DNA from: VBDM01 sp035499735
GTDB taxonomy: Bacteria > Pseudomonadota > Gammaproteobacteria > Burkholderiales > SG8-39
Length of the DNA: 64,000 bases
NCBI GenBank assembly: GCA_035499735.1
Contig: DATJYC010000031.1
Span: 62,001 to 126,000 of the forward strand
Direction: 5' to 3'
Under the pieces are notes generated by a model. It did no database searches. It was not told the origin of the DNA and was given only the letters and a program-made list of their open reading frames with translations. Position 1 is the stretch's first letter; the number at the start of each line of letters is the position of its first letter. Shown piece after piece: positions 34,204 to 42,180 of this stretch. Both the position numbers and the translations under genes were made by a program.

Positions 34204-35088
34204 ATGACCGCCCGAGAGCCCACCCCGGAGCCCAACAACCCCCTGGGGATGGACGGGATCGAGTTCATCGAGTACGCGACCTCGCAGCCTCAGGCCCTGG
34301 GGTCGGTTCTGCAGTCCTTGGGCTTCGTCCCGGTCGCCCGCCACCGGTCGCGCGAGGTCACGCTGTACCGGCAGGGCACGATGAACCTCATCGTGAATGC
34401 CCACCCCGACGCCCTCCCCGGCATGAGCGCGCCGAAGGCCGCACCGGAGCTCAAGGCAATCGCGCTGCGCGTGCGCGACGCCGGATTCGCCTGGCGGCGC
34501 TCGCTCGACCTCGGCGCCTGGGAGATGCCGACGCGCGCCTCCGCCATGGAGCTGAACATTCCCGGGATTCACGGCGTCGGCGACAGCCTGATCTACTTCG
34601 TCGACCGCTACCGGGATTTCTCGATCTACGACGTCGACTTCCTGCCCCTGCCCGGCATCGAGGCCCGGCCGCTCGCGCTCGCGGGGCTGCACTATTTCGG
34701 CATCGTGCAGTCCATCCTGGGGGACCGCACCGCCGACTGGCTGCAGTTCTACGAGCAGCTCTTAGGCTTCACGGTCCTGCCCGAGGGCAAGTACTTCGGC
34801 GTGATGCCCAAGGGCACGCTGCTCGAGAGCCCCTGCCGGAAGTTCTACCTCCAGCTGGTCGAGCCGCCGCCGGGCTCGGAGGACATCCACTGGGAGGAGG
34901 GCCTCGTGCGCATCGGCCTGGGAGCCCCCGACGTGCGCGCCGCGACGCGCATCCTCAAGGAGCGCGGGGTGGTCTTCATCGACAGGGGCTCCGTGCAGCC
35001 GAGCGAAAAGGGAGCGCTCACGCAGGTCTACCTGGGCAACGTGACCTTCGAGCTCGTCGTCAGCCACCTGAAGCCGGGCAAGCCGTGA
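34204..35088 (+). CDS. HPPD-like VOC protein, stand-alone partner of QuiC
   Basis: 294-residue two-domain VOC protein resembling 4-hydroxyphenylpyruvate dioxygenase (N-terminal GIEFIEYATSQPQALGSVLQSLGF; second unit LAGLHYFGIVQSILGDRTADWLQFYEQLLGF and VTFELVV near the end). In many Pseudomonas QuiC proteins such a domain is fused to the C-terminus of the dehydratase barrel; here it is a separate gene just upstream and overlapping it by GTGA. One metal-ligand position appears as Arg (GLVRIGL), so classical HPPD activity is doubtful. The role may be structural or a second reaction in the same route. Confidence 0.8.
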   Translation: MTAREPTPEPNNPLGMDGIEFIEYATSQPQALGSVLQSLGFVPVARHRSREVTLYRQGTMNLIVNAHPDALPGMSAPKAAPELKAIALRVRDAGFAWRRSLDLGAWEMPTRASAMELNIPGIHGVGDSLIYFVDRYRDFSIYDVDFLPLPGIEARPLALAGLHYFGIVQSILGDRTADWLQFYEQLLGFTVLPEGKYFGVMPKGTLLESPCRKFYLQLVEPPPGSEDIHWEEGLVRIGLGAPDVRAATRILKERGVVFIDRGSVQPSEKGALTQVYLGNVTFELVVSHLKPGKP

Positions 35089-35966
35089 ACCTCGAGAACT
35101 TCGGCATGGACACCGTGAGCCTCGCGGGCTCGCTCGAAGCGAGGTTGCGCGCGGTCCGCGAGGCGGGGTTCGGCCAGATCATGCTGTCGGCGCGCGACCT
35201 GGTCGAATACCCGGCCGGCGAGGCCGCGGCGATCGCGGTGGTGCGCGGAAGCGGACTTCGCGTCACCGGATTCCAGGTGCTGCGCGACTTCGAGGGGCTG
35301 CCGAGCGATCTGCACGCCTACAAGCTCGACGTCGCCAAGGCGATGCTGACGATGTGCCGCGCGCTGGGCTCGAAGCTGCTGCTGGTGTGCTCCTCGACCT
35401 CGGCGCACGCCACCGGCGACCCGGAGGTCCTGGCGCGCGACCTGCGCAAGCTCGCGACGCTCGCGGTGCCGCTGGACATTCGCATCGCCTACGAGGCGCT
35501 CTCGTGGGGGAAGCGCATCAAGGACTTCCCTCAGGCCTCGGACCTCGTCGGCGCCGCGAATTCCCCCAACCTCGGCCTGGCGATCGACGCGTTCCACATC
35601 CTGGCGACCAGGACCGAACTCGACCAGCTCGACCTGATCGATGCGCAGAAGCTCTTCCTCGTGCAGCTCTCGGACTTCATGTGGCGCGAGCTGCCCTCGA
35701 TCGAGGAGCGGATCAACACCGCGAGGCATTTCCGCGTGTTTCCCGGGGAAGGGCTGCACCGCGCCGAGCTGGCCGAGCTCGTCCAGAGGCTGGACGACAA
35801 GGGCTACCGGGGTGACTACAGCTTCGAGGTGTTCAACGACGACTACACCCAGCTGCCGCCCGCCCTCGTCGCCCAGCGCGCGCGCCAGTCCGCGAAGTGG
35901 ATCACCGACCACGTGTCGCGCCGGAGCATTCCGGTGCGGCGCCCCGTGCGCGAGGCGCGAGGCTAG
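35085..35966 (+). CDS. quiC: 3-dehydroshikimate dehydratase (QuiC-type TIM barrel)
   Basis: 293-residue TIM barrel converting 3-dehydroshikimate to protocatechuate. It follows the QuiC pattern closely: TVSLAGSLEARLRAVREAGF, FQVLRDFEGLP, LLLVCSSTSAHATGD, then divalent-metal ligands Glu137 (YEALSWG), Asp168 (LAIDAFH), Gln194 (LVQLSDF) and Glu248 (SFEVFND). His171 lies beside the metal site. GTG start overlapping the VOC stop. It lacks the C-terminal HPPD-like domain, which is instead the preceding gene. Convergent with the cupin gene (4-base overlap). Confidence 0.87.
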   Translation: MNLENFGMDTVSLAGSLEARLRAVREAGFGQIMLSARDLVEYPAGEAAAIAVVRGSGLRVTGFQVLRDFEGLPSDLHAYKLDVAKAMLTMCRALGSKLLLVCSSTSAHATGDPEVLARDLRKLATLAVPLDIRIAYEALSWGKRIKDFPQASDLVGAANSPNLGLAIDAFHILATRTELDQLDLIDAQKLFLVQLSDFMWRELPSIEERINTARHFRVFPGEGLHRAELAELVQRLDDKGYRGDYSFEVFNDDYTQLPPALVAQRARQSAKWITDHVSRRSIPVRRPVREARG

Positions 35967-36484
35967 AGCTCCCCGGCGTCGATCAGCACGAACGCGACGC
36001 GGCAGCTCTCCCTTCCGCGGTTCACCCAGGCGTGGCGGGTGCCGCGCTGCACCAGCACGTCACCGGGCTTGAGGTGTACCTCGGTGTCGTCGAGCAGCAT
36101 GTCGATCTCGCCGGAAATCACGACCGCGTAGTCGACGCTCCGCGTGCGGTGCATCGTCGCGTGGCGCGGGTCTGAGTGAGCCGCATCCGCGAGCCCCATT
36201 TCCTTCAGCATCGCCGCGTTGTCCACCGCGCCGGCTTCCGCCGCGGGAGGAAAGTCCACCACGCGGAAGATCGAGCCGCGCGGCGGAGGCGCGACGCCGA
36301 TGTCGCGGTCGGCGGCATCGGCGCTTCCGGAATTGTCGGCGGGCGACCCGTCGGTCACCCAGAGGAGCGTGGAAGTGAGACCGGTCGCCTTCCTGAGCTT
36401 CGCGTTGGGGGCGTTGCCGTCGATCAGCACCACCGCCGCCCCGGATGCGTCGTGGCCGGTGACCACGCGCCGCGTCGGCCGCAT
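35963..36484 (-). CDS. cupin-domain protein (2)
   Basis: 173-residue cupin, paralogous to the one at 19648-20169: both open with RRVVTGHD and AVVL(I/F)DG, share an SPADN(S/T)GS(A/G)DAAD stretch and end with VQRGT(R/N)HAW. Cupin motifs VDYAVVISGEIDMLLDDTEVHLKPGD split near residues 115-140 and HAW at about 153. It lies seven bases after the VOC dioxygenase gene on the same strand, so they form an operon. Function not established. Confidence 0.85.
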   Translation of the reverse strand: MRPTRRVVTGHDASGAAVVLIDGNAPNAKLRKATGLTSTLLWVTDGSPADNSGSADAADRDIGVAPPPRGSIFRVVDFPPAAEAGAVDNAAMLKEMGLADAAHSDPRHATMHRTRSVDYAVVISGEIDMLLDDTEVHLKPGDVLVQRGTRHAWVNRGRESCRVAFVLIDAGEL

Positions 36485-36491
36485 GTCCGCT

Positions 36492-37358
36492 TCAGGCGGC
36501 GAGCGGACGGAAGCGGATTTCGGACCCCGCGGGGTGGTTCCTGACCGACACGCCCCAATGGTCGGTGCGGTTGGGCGGCCACTTCCAGTCCTCGGGCGCG
36601 CCCACCTTGTACTTCGGCCCGACGCGCTGGACTTCCGCGGTGTACTCGACCGCGGCTCCGAAGGGCGCGACGAAATACGCGAACACGTTGTTGCCCGGAC
36701 CGTGGCGCCCCGGCCCCCAGAAGGTTTCGTACCCCGCGTCCTTCAGCCTTCCGATGCCGCGCATCACCGCGTCGATGTCGGGCATCTCGAAGGCGATGTG
36801 GTTGAGCAGCGAGTTGTCCGCCTTGGCGTAGGCGATCGCGTGGTGGACGCGGTCGCAGCGGACGAAATTCATGAACCCGGTGCGGTCGGAGAGCTTGAAC
36901 CCGAGCACGTCGATGGCGAAGCGCGTGCACGCTTCGCGGTCGCGCGCGTTCAGCACAACGTGGGTCACCGCGAGCGGACGGTCGCGCTCGGGACGCAGCT
37001 TTTTCGCGCGCTTCCTCTCGGTGACGAATCGGAACACGTGGCCCTCGGGCCCTTCGACGAGAAACCCCGAGCCGCCGCCGGGCTCGTCGAACCCGCGCGT
37101 GGGCCCCAGACGCGCGCCGGCCGCCGCCGCGCGCTTGCGGATCTTCTCGAGCTCCGGCTTGGAGCCCGAGAAGGTCACCGCCGCGACCGCGTTCGCGTCC
37201 GCCTGCGTCGCCGATACGACATAGGCCAGGTCCTCGGTTCCCCGAAGATACGAGGTGCCGCCGCGCTCGCCGGCGTCCAGAAGGCCCCAGGTGTCCCGCA
37301 GGAAGCGCACCGCCGAGTCGCGATCGGTCACCTCCAGCTCAACGCTGCGGAGTCTCAT
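36492..37358 (-). CDS. VOC-family extradiol (catechol 2,3-) dioxygenase-like protein
   Basis: 288-residue two-unit VOC protein with a complete metal-binding triad in the C-terminal unit: His133 (VTHVVLNARD), His187 (LNHIAFEMPD) and Glu238 (AAVEYTAEV), plus VHHAIAY and YETFWGPGRHGPGNNVFAYF as in catechol 2,3-dioxygenases. It probably cleaves a catecholic ring using Fe(II). Start at 37358 (MRLRSVELEV). Next to the quinate route it could act on protocatechuate-derived or related catechols, which is only an inference. Confidence 0.85.
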   Translation of the reverse strand: MRLRSVELEVTDRDSAVRFLRDTWGLLDAGERGGTSYLRGTEDLAYVVSATQADANAVAAVTFSGSKPELEKIRKRAAAAGARLGPTRGFDEPGGGSGFLVEGPEGHVFRFVTERKRAKKLRPERDRPLAVTHVVLNARDREACTRFAIDVLGFKLSDRTGFMNFVRCDRVHHAIAYAKADNSLLNHIAFEMPDIDAVMRGIGRLKDAGYETFWGPGRHGPGNNVFAYFVAPFGAAVEYTAEVQRVGPKYKVGAPEDWKWPPNRTDHWGVSVRNHPAGSEIRFRPLAA

Positions 37359-37469
37359 CTTGGCGTGTCTTGTCAACCGGAATCCGGGGCAGTGTAGGCA
37401 GAATCCGCACCCGGTGCAAGGCAGATCCGGACGTAAGCATGTTGTAGCGTTGCGCGCCGCGAATCCGGC

Positions 37470-37475
37470 TACAAT
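37470..37475 (+). promoter_or_regulatory. -10 box within an inverted repeat, GGDEF-EAL gene
   Basis: TACAAT 25 bases before the ATG. It is overlapped by one arm of a 7-bp inverted repeat, TTGTAGC (37442-37448) and GCTACAA (37468-37474), which could be an operator. AGGAGAGGGAG (37488-37498) is the ribosome site. Confidence 0.45.
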
Positions 37476-37500
37476 CCAAGGCCCAGCAGGAGAGGGAGCG

Positions 37501-40122
37501 ATGAGAAAAAGCAAGACCTTCGGGCCCGCCGAGGTCGATCACCGGAAGTCCCTGTCGCTGCTGAGCGCGACGCTCGAGTCCACCGCCGACGGCGTGCTGG
37601 TCGTCGACAACCTCGGGAAGATCACCACGTTCAACCAGCAGTTCGCCGAGATGTGGCGCATCCCGGCGCAGGTGCTGTCCTCGGGAAACGACGACGACGC
37701 GCTAGGGCACGTGCTCGACCAGCTCAAGGACCCCGAGCAGTTCCGGAAGAAAGTGGCCGAGCTCTACGCGCATCCCAACCAGGAGAGCTTCGACACCATT
37801 GAATTCAAGGACGGCCGCATCTTCGAGCGCTACTCGAGGCCGCAGCTGGTCGAGGGGCAGACGATAGGCCGGGTATGGAGCTTCCGCGACGTCACCGAGC
37901 ACCGGCGCACGCTGGAGCAGCTGCGCGAGAGCGAGGAGCGCTTCCGCCTCATCGCGGAGAACGTCGGCGATCTCGTCGCCCTGGTCGACACGCGGGGCCG
38001 GCGCATCTACAACAGCCCCTCGTACCGCACCCTGTTCAGCCACGACGAGATCAAGCCGGACAGCGACTCGTTCAGGGAGATCCACCCCGAGGACCGCGAG
38101 CGGGTGAAGGCGGTGTTTCACGAGACCGTGAAGACGGGAATCGGCCGGCGCATCGAGTTCCGCTTCCAGCTCAAAGGCGGGGGCACCCGCCACGTCGAGT
38201 CGGAGGGGCGCGTCATCCGCGACGCGCGCGGCAAGGTGACCAAGGTCGTCGTGGTCGAGCGCGACATCTCCGAGCGCAAGCGCGCCGAGCAGCGCGAGAA
38301 GATGGAGCACGCCGTGACCCGCGTGCTCGCCGAGTCCGAGACCCTGTCCGAGGCGATCCCCAGGATCGTCCAGACCATCTGCGAGACGCTCAACTGGGAC
38401 TGCGGCGCGCGCTGGAGCATGGACGAGCGCAAGAAGTTGATCACCTGCGTCGAGACCTGGAGCGTCCCGAGCAAGGCGGTGACGCAGTTCATCTCCGAGG
38501 TCCGCAAGCTTTCCTTCCAGCCCACCAAGCGGGGCCTCGTGCGCCACGTCTGGGTGAGCGGCGCCCCGCACTGGATCCCGGACGCGAGCCGCGAAGAGGG
38601 CTTCGAGCGCGCCCAGCTCGCGGCGCAGGCAGGGCTGCACGGCGCGTTCGCCTTTCCCATCCTTGCCGGAAACGTGACGCTCGGCGTGCTCGAGTTCTTC
38701 TCGAGCGAGATCCGCAGCCCCGACCCGTCGCTGCTGCAGATGGTGCGCGTGATCGGCAGCCAGATCGGCCAGTTCATGGCGCGCAAGCAGGCCGAGGAGA
38801 ACCTGCTCTACGTCGCGACCCACGACACGCTGACGGGCCTGCCGAACCGCTATATGTTCAACCAGCGCTTCGCGCACGCGCTGCAGAACGCACAGCGCTA
38901 CCGCAAGAGCATGGCTCTGCTGTTCCTCGACCTGGACCGATTCAAGTTCATCAACGACACCCTGGGGCATCCCTACGGCGACCGCCTGCTCCAGGAGGTC
39001 GCGGGGCGGCTGCGGCTGTGCCTGCGCGAGAGCGACACGATCGCGCGCTTCGGCGGCGACGAGTTCGTCGCGCTGATCGAGGAGTTCGCCGCGCCGGGCG
39101 ACATCGTCAGCGTGGCGCAGAAGATCCTGCACGCGCTGCGCTGGCCTTTCATGCTCGAGGGCGAAACGAGCCACATGAGCGCGAGCATCGGCATCAGCCT
39201 CTACCCGAACGACGGCGAGGACCTCGCCGCGCTGCTCAAGAACGCCGACATCGCGATCTACCGGGCGAAGGAGCAGGGCAAGAACAACTACCTCTTCTAC
39301 TCGGAGGAGATGAACAACCACCTGTCGGCGCGAATCGCCAAGGAGACCCGCCTGCAGGGCGCGCTCGAGCGGAACGAGTTCATCCTGCACTACGAGCCGA
39401 AGGTCGAGATCAACACCGGGCGGATCACCGGGATGGAGGCGCTCATCCGCTGGCAGCATCCCGAGCTGGGCCTCCTGCCGCCGGTCGAGTTCATCGGGCA
39501 CGCCGAGCATTCCGGGCTCATCGTGCCGATCGGCGCCTGGGTTCTGCGGACTGCGTGCGTCCAGAACCAGACGCTACAGGGCCGGGCGCCCTCGCCGCTC
39601 ACCGTCTCGGTGAACCTGTCCGCGCGCCAGTTCGAGGACAAGCATCTGCTGCGCGAGATCGAGCGGGCCCTCTCAGAGAGCGCACTCAAGCCGAACTGCC
39701 TCGAGCTCGAGGTCACCGAGACCTCGGTGATGCAGGACATCCAGAGATCGAAGAAGATCCTCGACGGCATCAAGTCGATGGGGATACGCCTCGCCATCGA
39801 CGATTTCGGCACCGGCTACTCCTCGCTCGTCTCGATCAAGCGCTTTCCCTTCGACTGCATCAAGATCGACCGCTCCTTCATCAAGGACATCCCGCAGGAC
39901 CCGGACGACGTCGCGATCACGCAGGCCATCATCGCGATGGCGCACAGCCTGCGGCTCAAGGTGATCGCCGAGGGCGTGGAGACCCAGGAGCAGCTCGATT
40001 TCCTGACCGAGCACGGCTGCCACGAGTTCCAGGGATATTTCTTCCGCCGGCCGCAGCCGGCTGAGGACTTCTCGAAGCTGCTGCGCGACAACGCCGCCGC
40101 TTCCGCCGCGGCGGCCGGCTGA
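37501..40122 (+). CDS. PAS-PAS-GAF-GGDEF-EAL c-di-GMP signalling protein
   Basis: 873-residue soluble protein. PAS domains at about 15-125 and 140-270 (the second with the PAC motif VVVERDISERKRAE), GAF at about 275-420, GGDEF at 425-590 and EAL at 600-865. The cyclase site RFGGDEF is intact with an I-site RESD five residues upstream. All EAL catalytic motifs are present: MEALIRW, VNLSARQF, EVTET, DDFGTGYSSL, KIDRSFI, EGVET and FQGYFF. It could therefore both make and degrade c-di-GMP, switched by its sensor domains. No transmembrane segment. Confidence 0.95.
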   Translation: MRKSKTFGPAEVDHRKSLSLLSATLESTADGVLVVDNLGKITTFNQQFAEMWRIPAQVLSSGNDDDALGHVLDQLKDPEQFRKKVAELYAHPNQESFDTIEFKDGRIFERYSRPQLVEGQTIGRVWSFRDVTEHRRTLEQLRESEERFRLIAENVGDLVALVDTRGRRIYNSPSYRTLFSHDEIKPDSDSFREIHPEDRERVKAVFHETVKTGIGRRIEFRFQLKGGGTRHVESEGRVIRDARGKVTKVVVVERDISERKRAEQREKMEHAVTRVLAESETLSEAIPRIVQTICETLNWDCGARWSMDERKKLITCVETWSVPSKAVTQFISEVRKLSFQPTKRGLVRHVWVSGAPHWIPDASREEGFERAQLAAQAGLHGAFAFPILAGNVTLGVLEFFSSEIRSPDPSLLQMVRVIGSQIGQFMARKQAEENLLYVATHDTLTGLPNRYMFNQRFAHALQNAQRYRKSMALLFLDLDRFKFINDTLGHPYGDRLLQEVAGRLRLCLRESDTIARFGGDEFVALIEEFAAPGDIVSVAQKILHALRWPFMLEGETSHMSASIGISLYPNDGEDLAALLKNADIAIYRAKEQGKNNYLFYSEEMNNHLSARIAKETRLQGALERNEFILHYEPKVEINTGRITGMEALIRWQHPELGLLPPVEFIGHAEHSGLIVPIGAWVLRTACVQNQTLQGRAPSPLTVSVNLSARQFEDKHLLREIERALSESALKPNCLELEVTETSVMQDIQRSKKILDGIKSMGIRLAIDDFGTGYSSLVSIKRFPFDCIKIDRSFIKDIPQDPDDVAITQAIIAMAHSLRLKVIAEGVETQEQLDFLTEHGCHEFQGYFFRRPQPAEDFSKLLRDNAAASAAAAG

Positions 40123-40124
40123 GC

Positions 40125-41072
40125 CTATTCCGGCCGGACCCCGGCCGCCGTCAGGATCCTTCCGTATTTCGCGTAGTCGCGCCTGAGGAGGGTCTCGAAG
40201 GTCTCGGGTGATCCGCCCGTGATGTCGAGGCCGCCGTCGGCGAAGCGCTGGCGGATGTCGGACTGCTCGAGTACCCACTGGATCTCGCGGTTCAGCTTCT
40301 CCACGACGTCCCTGGGCGTCGCGGCGGGCACCATCACGCCGTGCCAGGTCACGAGCTCGAAATCCGGGATCGTCTCCGCGACCGCGGGCAGGCCGCTGAA
40401 CGCGCCGGCGCCGCGCTTCGCGCTGGTCGAGGCGATCGCGCGCACGCGCCCAGCCTTCACCTGGCCCTGCGCGGTGTTCACGAGGTCGAACAGGAGGTTC
40501 ACCTCGCCGGCCATGACGGCGTTGAGCGCGGGCGCGTTGCCCTTGTACTGCACCATGATCATGTCGGCGCCCGCGTAGGATCGCAGCATCTCGCAGCCGA
40601 CCTGCGGCAGCGCGCCGGAGGCCGCGCAGCTCACCGCGCCGGGCTTCGCGCGCGCCTGCGCGATGACCTCGGCCACGGTGCCCGCGGGAAAGGCTGGATT
40701 CGCGAGCAGCAGCATCCACGCGCTGTCGAGGTGGATCACCGGGGCGAGCTCCTTGAAAGGATCGATGCTCGCCTTGAGGTAGAAAGGGTTCGTGACGATC
40801 GCCGGGACCACGAACAGCAGGGTGTAGCCGTCGGCCGGCGACTTGGCCGCGGCCTCGTGCCCGACGTTGCCGCCGGCGCCCCCGCGGTTCTCGACCACGT
40901 TGGGCTGTCCGGTACGCTCGGCGAGCTTGGTCGAGACGATGCGGGTCACCACGTCCGCCGGACCTCCGGGCGGGAACGGCACGATCCAGCGGATCGGCTT
41001 CGACGGCCACGCGGGCTGCGCCTGCGCGAAAGGCGCCGCGAACATCGCCAATGCCAGGACTATGGTTCTCAT
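40125..41072 (-). CDS. Bug-family periplasmic binding protein (4)
   Basis: 315-residue Bug protein: signal peptide ending FAQAQ, then WPSKPIRWIVPFPPGGPADV, SPADGYTLLFVV, VQYKGNAPALNAV, and C-terminal YAKYGRILTAAGVRPE. Two Cys (VSCAASGALPQVGCEML) are unusual for the family and could form a disulfide. GGAGGAGGG ribosome site. Single gene, ending two bases from the convergent GGDEF-EAL stop. Ligand unknown and no permease linked. Confidence 0.91.
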   Translation of the reverse strand: MRTIVLALAMFAAPFAQAQPAWPSKPIRWIVPFPPGGPADVVTRIVSTKLAERTGQPNVVENRGGAGGNVGHEAAAKSPADGYTLLFVVPAIVTNPFYLKASIDPFKELAPVIHLDSAWMLLLANPAFPAGTVAEVIAQARAKPGAVSCAASGALPQVGCEMLRSYAGADMIMVQYKGNAPALNAVMAGEVNLLFDLVNTAQGQVKAGRVRAIASTSAKRGAGAFSGLPAVAETIPDFELVTWHGVMVPAATPRDVVEKLNREIQWVLEQSDIRQRFADGGLDITGGSPETFETLLRRDYAKYGRILTAAGVRPE

Positions 41073-41101
41073 CGCCCTCCTCCGGAAAGAATCCCGGAAG
41101 T

Positions 41102-41107
41102 ATTGTA
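41102..41107 (-). promoter_or_regulatory. -10 box for Bug gene (4)
   Basis: TACAAT on the minus strand (context GTTACAATAC), 29 bases before the ATG at 41072 and followed by a good ribosome site. Confidence 0.45.
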
Positions 41108-41125
41108 ACGGGGCGCCGCTCGGGC

Positions 41126-41650
41126 CTACTGGGGCGGAGGCGAAGGAGGAGGAGGAGGAGGAACCGAAGGAGCGCGAGGCGGGGGCGGCGGCGCGTATGC
41201 CGGGCGGGGCGTGGAGGTTAGACGGCCCGAAACCGGGACCCTGTGTCCCTTCGCGTACATGCACTGCACGTACGCCTGGTCGTAGCGCCGCTGCAGCGCG
41301 TACGCCGAGCTCTCGCCGCGGCCCGCGCCCACCGCGATGCCGGTGAGCAGGCCGAAGCTCGCCCCGACGGCGGCGCCGCCCCCGCCGCCGAAGGCCGCAC
41401 CGAGGCCCGCGCCCACGGCGGTGCCGATCACGGCACCTTTCGCGGTACTCGAGTTCGCCACGTCCGATGGCTCGGCGCCACCGATGTGGCTGCTGGCGAA
41501 ATTGCGGCAATACCAGTCGTCGTCGCGGAACTGGTCGGAAGTCTTGCCGGTCCCGGGCAGCGCCATCACGCCCGGGCCCTCGGGCACGCTCGCGCACGCG
41601 CCGACAAGGAGCGCCGCGGCGAGGACGGCGGGAGCCCCGAGCAGCCTCAT
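41126..41650 (-). CDS. glycine-zipper lipoprotein with proline-rich tail
   Basis: 174-residue lipoprotein (lipobox LLVGAC, Cys19). The core is a glycine zipper (AVIGTAVGAGLGAAFGGGG and AAVGASFGLLTGIAVGAG, about 70-110) flanked by two Cys (DWYCRNF, YVQCMYAKGH) that may pair. The last 25 residues are nearly all Pro (APPPPPRAPSVPPPPPP). It probably sits in the outer membrane facing the periplasm. Thirteen bases after the upstream secreted-protein gene, so they share an operon. Function unknown. Confidence 0.78.
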   Translation of the reverse strand: MRLLGAPAVLAAALLVGACASVPEGPGVMALPGTGKTSDQFRDDDWYCRNFASSHIGGAEPSDVANSSTAKGAVIGTAVGAGLGAAFGGGGGAAVGASFGLLTGIAVGAGRGESSAYALQRRYDQAYVQCMYAKGHRVPVSGRLTSTPRPAYAPPPPPRAPSVPPPPPPSPPPQ

Positions 41651-41663
41651 CCGATACGCGCGC

Positions 41664-42077
41664 TCAGTTGCGCGACGCGGTCTGCGGTGGGGATTGCGGC
41701 TTCGATAGCGGCGCCGAAGGCGGCGTCGACTGCGGCTGCGCCGTCGGCGCCGGCGCGTGCGGCACGACGCGCATCCAGCCGCCCGGGCATTCCTTGACGT
41801 ACGGATAGTAGGTTTTGGACTCGGCGCAGTAGTACCAGTAGGACGGCGCCTGCGGTGCGGCGCCGCCCTGCTCGACGTAGGTCGTCGGCGCGGCGGGCGC
41901 GACAACGACGGGATACGGCTGGTAGGTGTAGGGCGGGTACGGGTAATACCACGGAAAGAACGGAGCGCCGATCACCACGCCGAAGCGCACGCCCGCCCCG
42001 CGCCACGCCCAAGCCGGCCCGCTCGCCGCGAGCAGCGCCGCCGCAATCAGGATGTACATCGCTTTCGTCCGGCTCAT
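41664..42077 (-). CDS. small secreted Tyr/Pro-rich protein
   Basis: 137-residue exported protein with signal peptide ending PAWA. A Tyr/Pro-rich segment (FFPWYYPYPPYTYQPYP) is followed by a compact Cys motif WYYCAESKTYYPYVKECPGGW (two Cys, about 81-101), then a Pro/Ser/Gln-rich tail. The WYYC...YYPYV..C..GW block recurs in betaproteobacterial envelope proteins of unknown role. A striking operator-like element lies about 60-90 bp upstream, so expression is probably controlled by a two-component regulator. Confidence 0.72.
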   Translation of the reverse strand: MSRTKAMYILIAAALLAASGPAWAWRGAGVRFGVVIGAPFFPWYYPYPPYTYQPYPVVVAPAAPTTYVEQGGAAPQAPSYWYYCAESKTYYPYVKECPGGWMRVVPHAPAPTAQPQSTPPSAPLSKPQSPPQTASRN

Positions 42078-42138
42078 GATCGTTCCCGGGTCGCCGCGTA
42101 CCTCGACATCATGCTAGCAAGCGGGTGCATGCGCCGGA

Positions 42139-42164
42139 GTAACCATTTGTCACAAATTGTGACA
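42139..42164. promoter_or_regulatory. operator-like element: 10-bp-spaced repeats and 17-bp palindrome
   Basis: TGTCACAA-A-TTGTGACA (42148-42164) is a perfect palindrome with 8-base arms. Read on the plus strand, GTAAC (42139), GTCAC (42149) and GTGAC (42159) recur exactly every ten bases, the spacing expected for OmpR/PhoB-type regulators binding head to tail. It lies after the Bug (5) stop and upstream of the two small envelope protein genes. Confidence 0.6.
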
Positions 42165-42180
42165 CGGAAGCGCGGGGGAT

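Noticed and set aside
37356..37380. Perfect TTGACA on the minus strand before the VOC gene at 37358
   Set aside because: It lies only 12 bases from the start codon, so a matching -10 would fall inside the coding region; no such box is seen.
37702..39510. Long minus-strand open frame of about 600 codons opposite the GGDEF-EAL gene
   Set aside because: Arg/Leu/Glu/Ala-rich translation without motifs, fully antisense to a well-conserved gene; typical of high-GC DNA. Similar long antisense frames elsewhere were dropped for the same reason.
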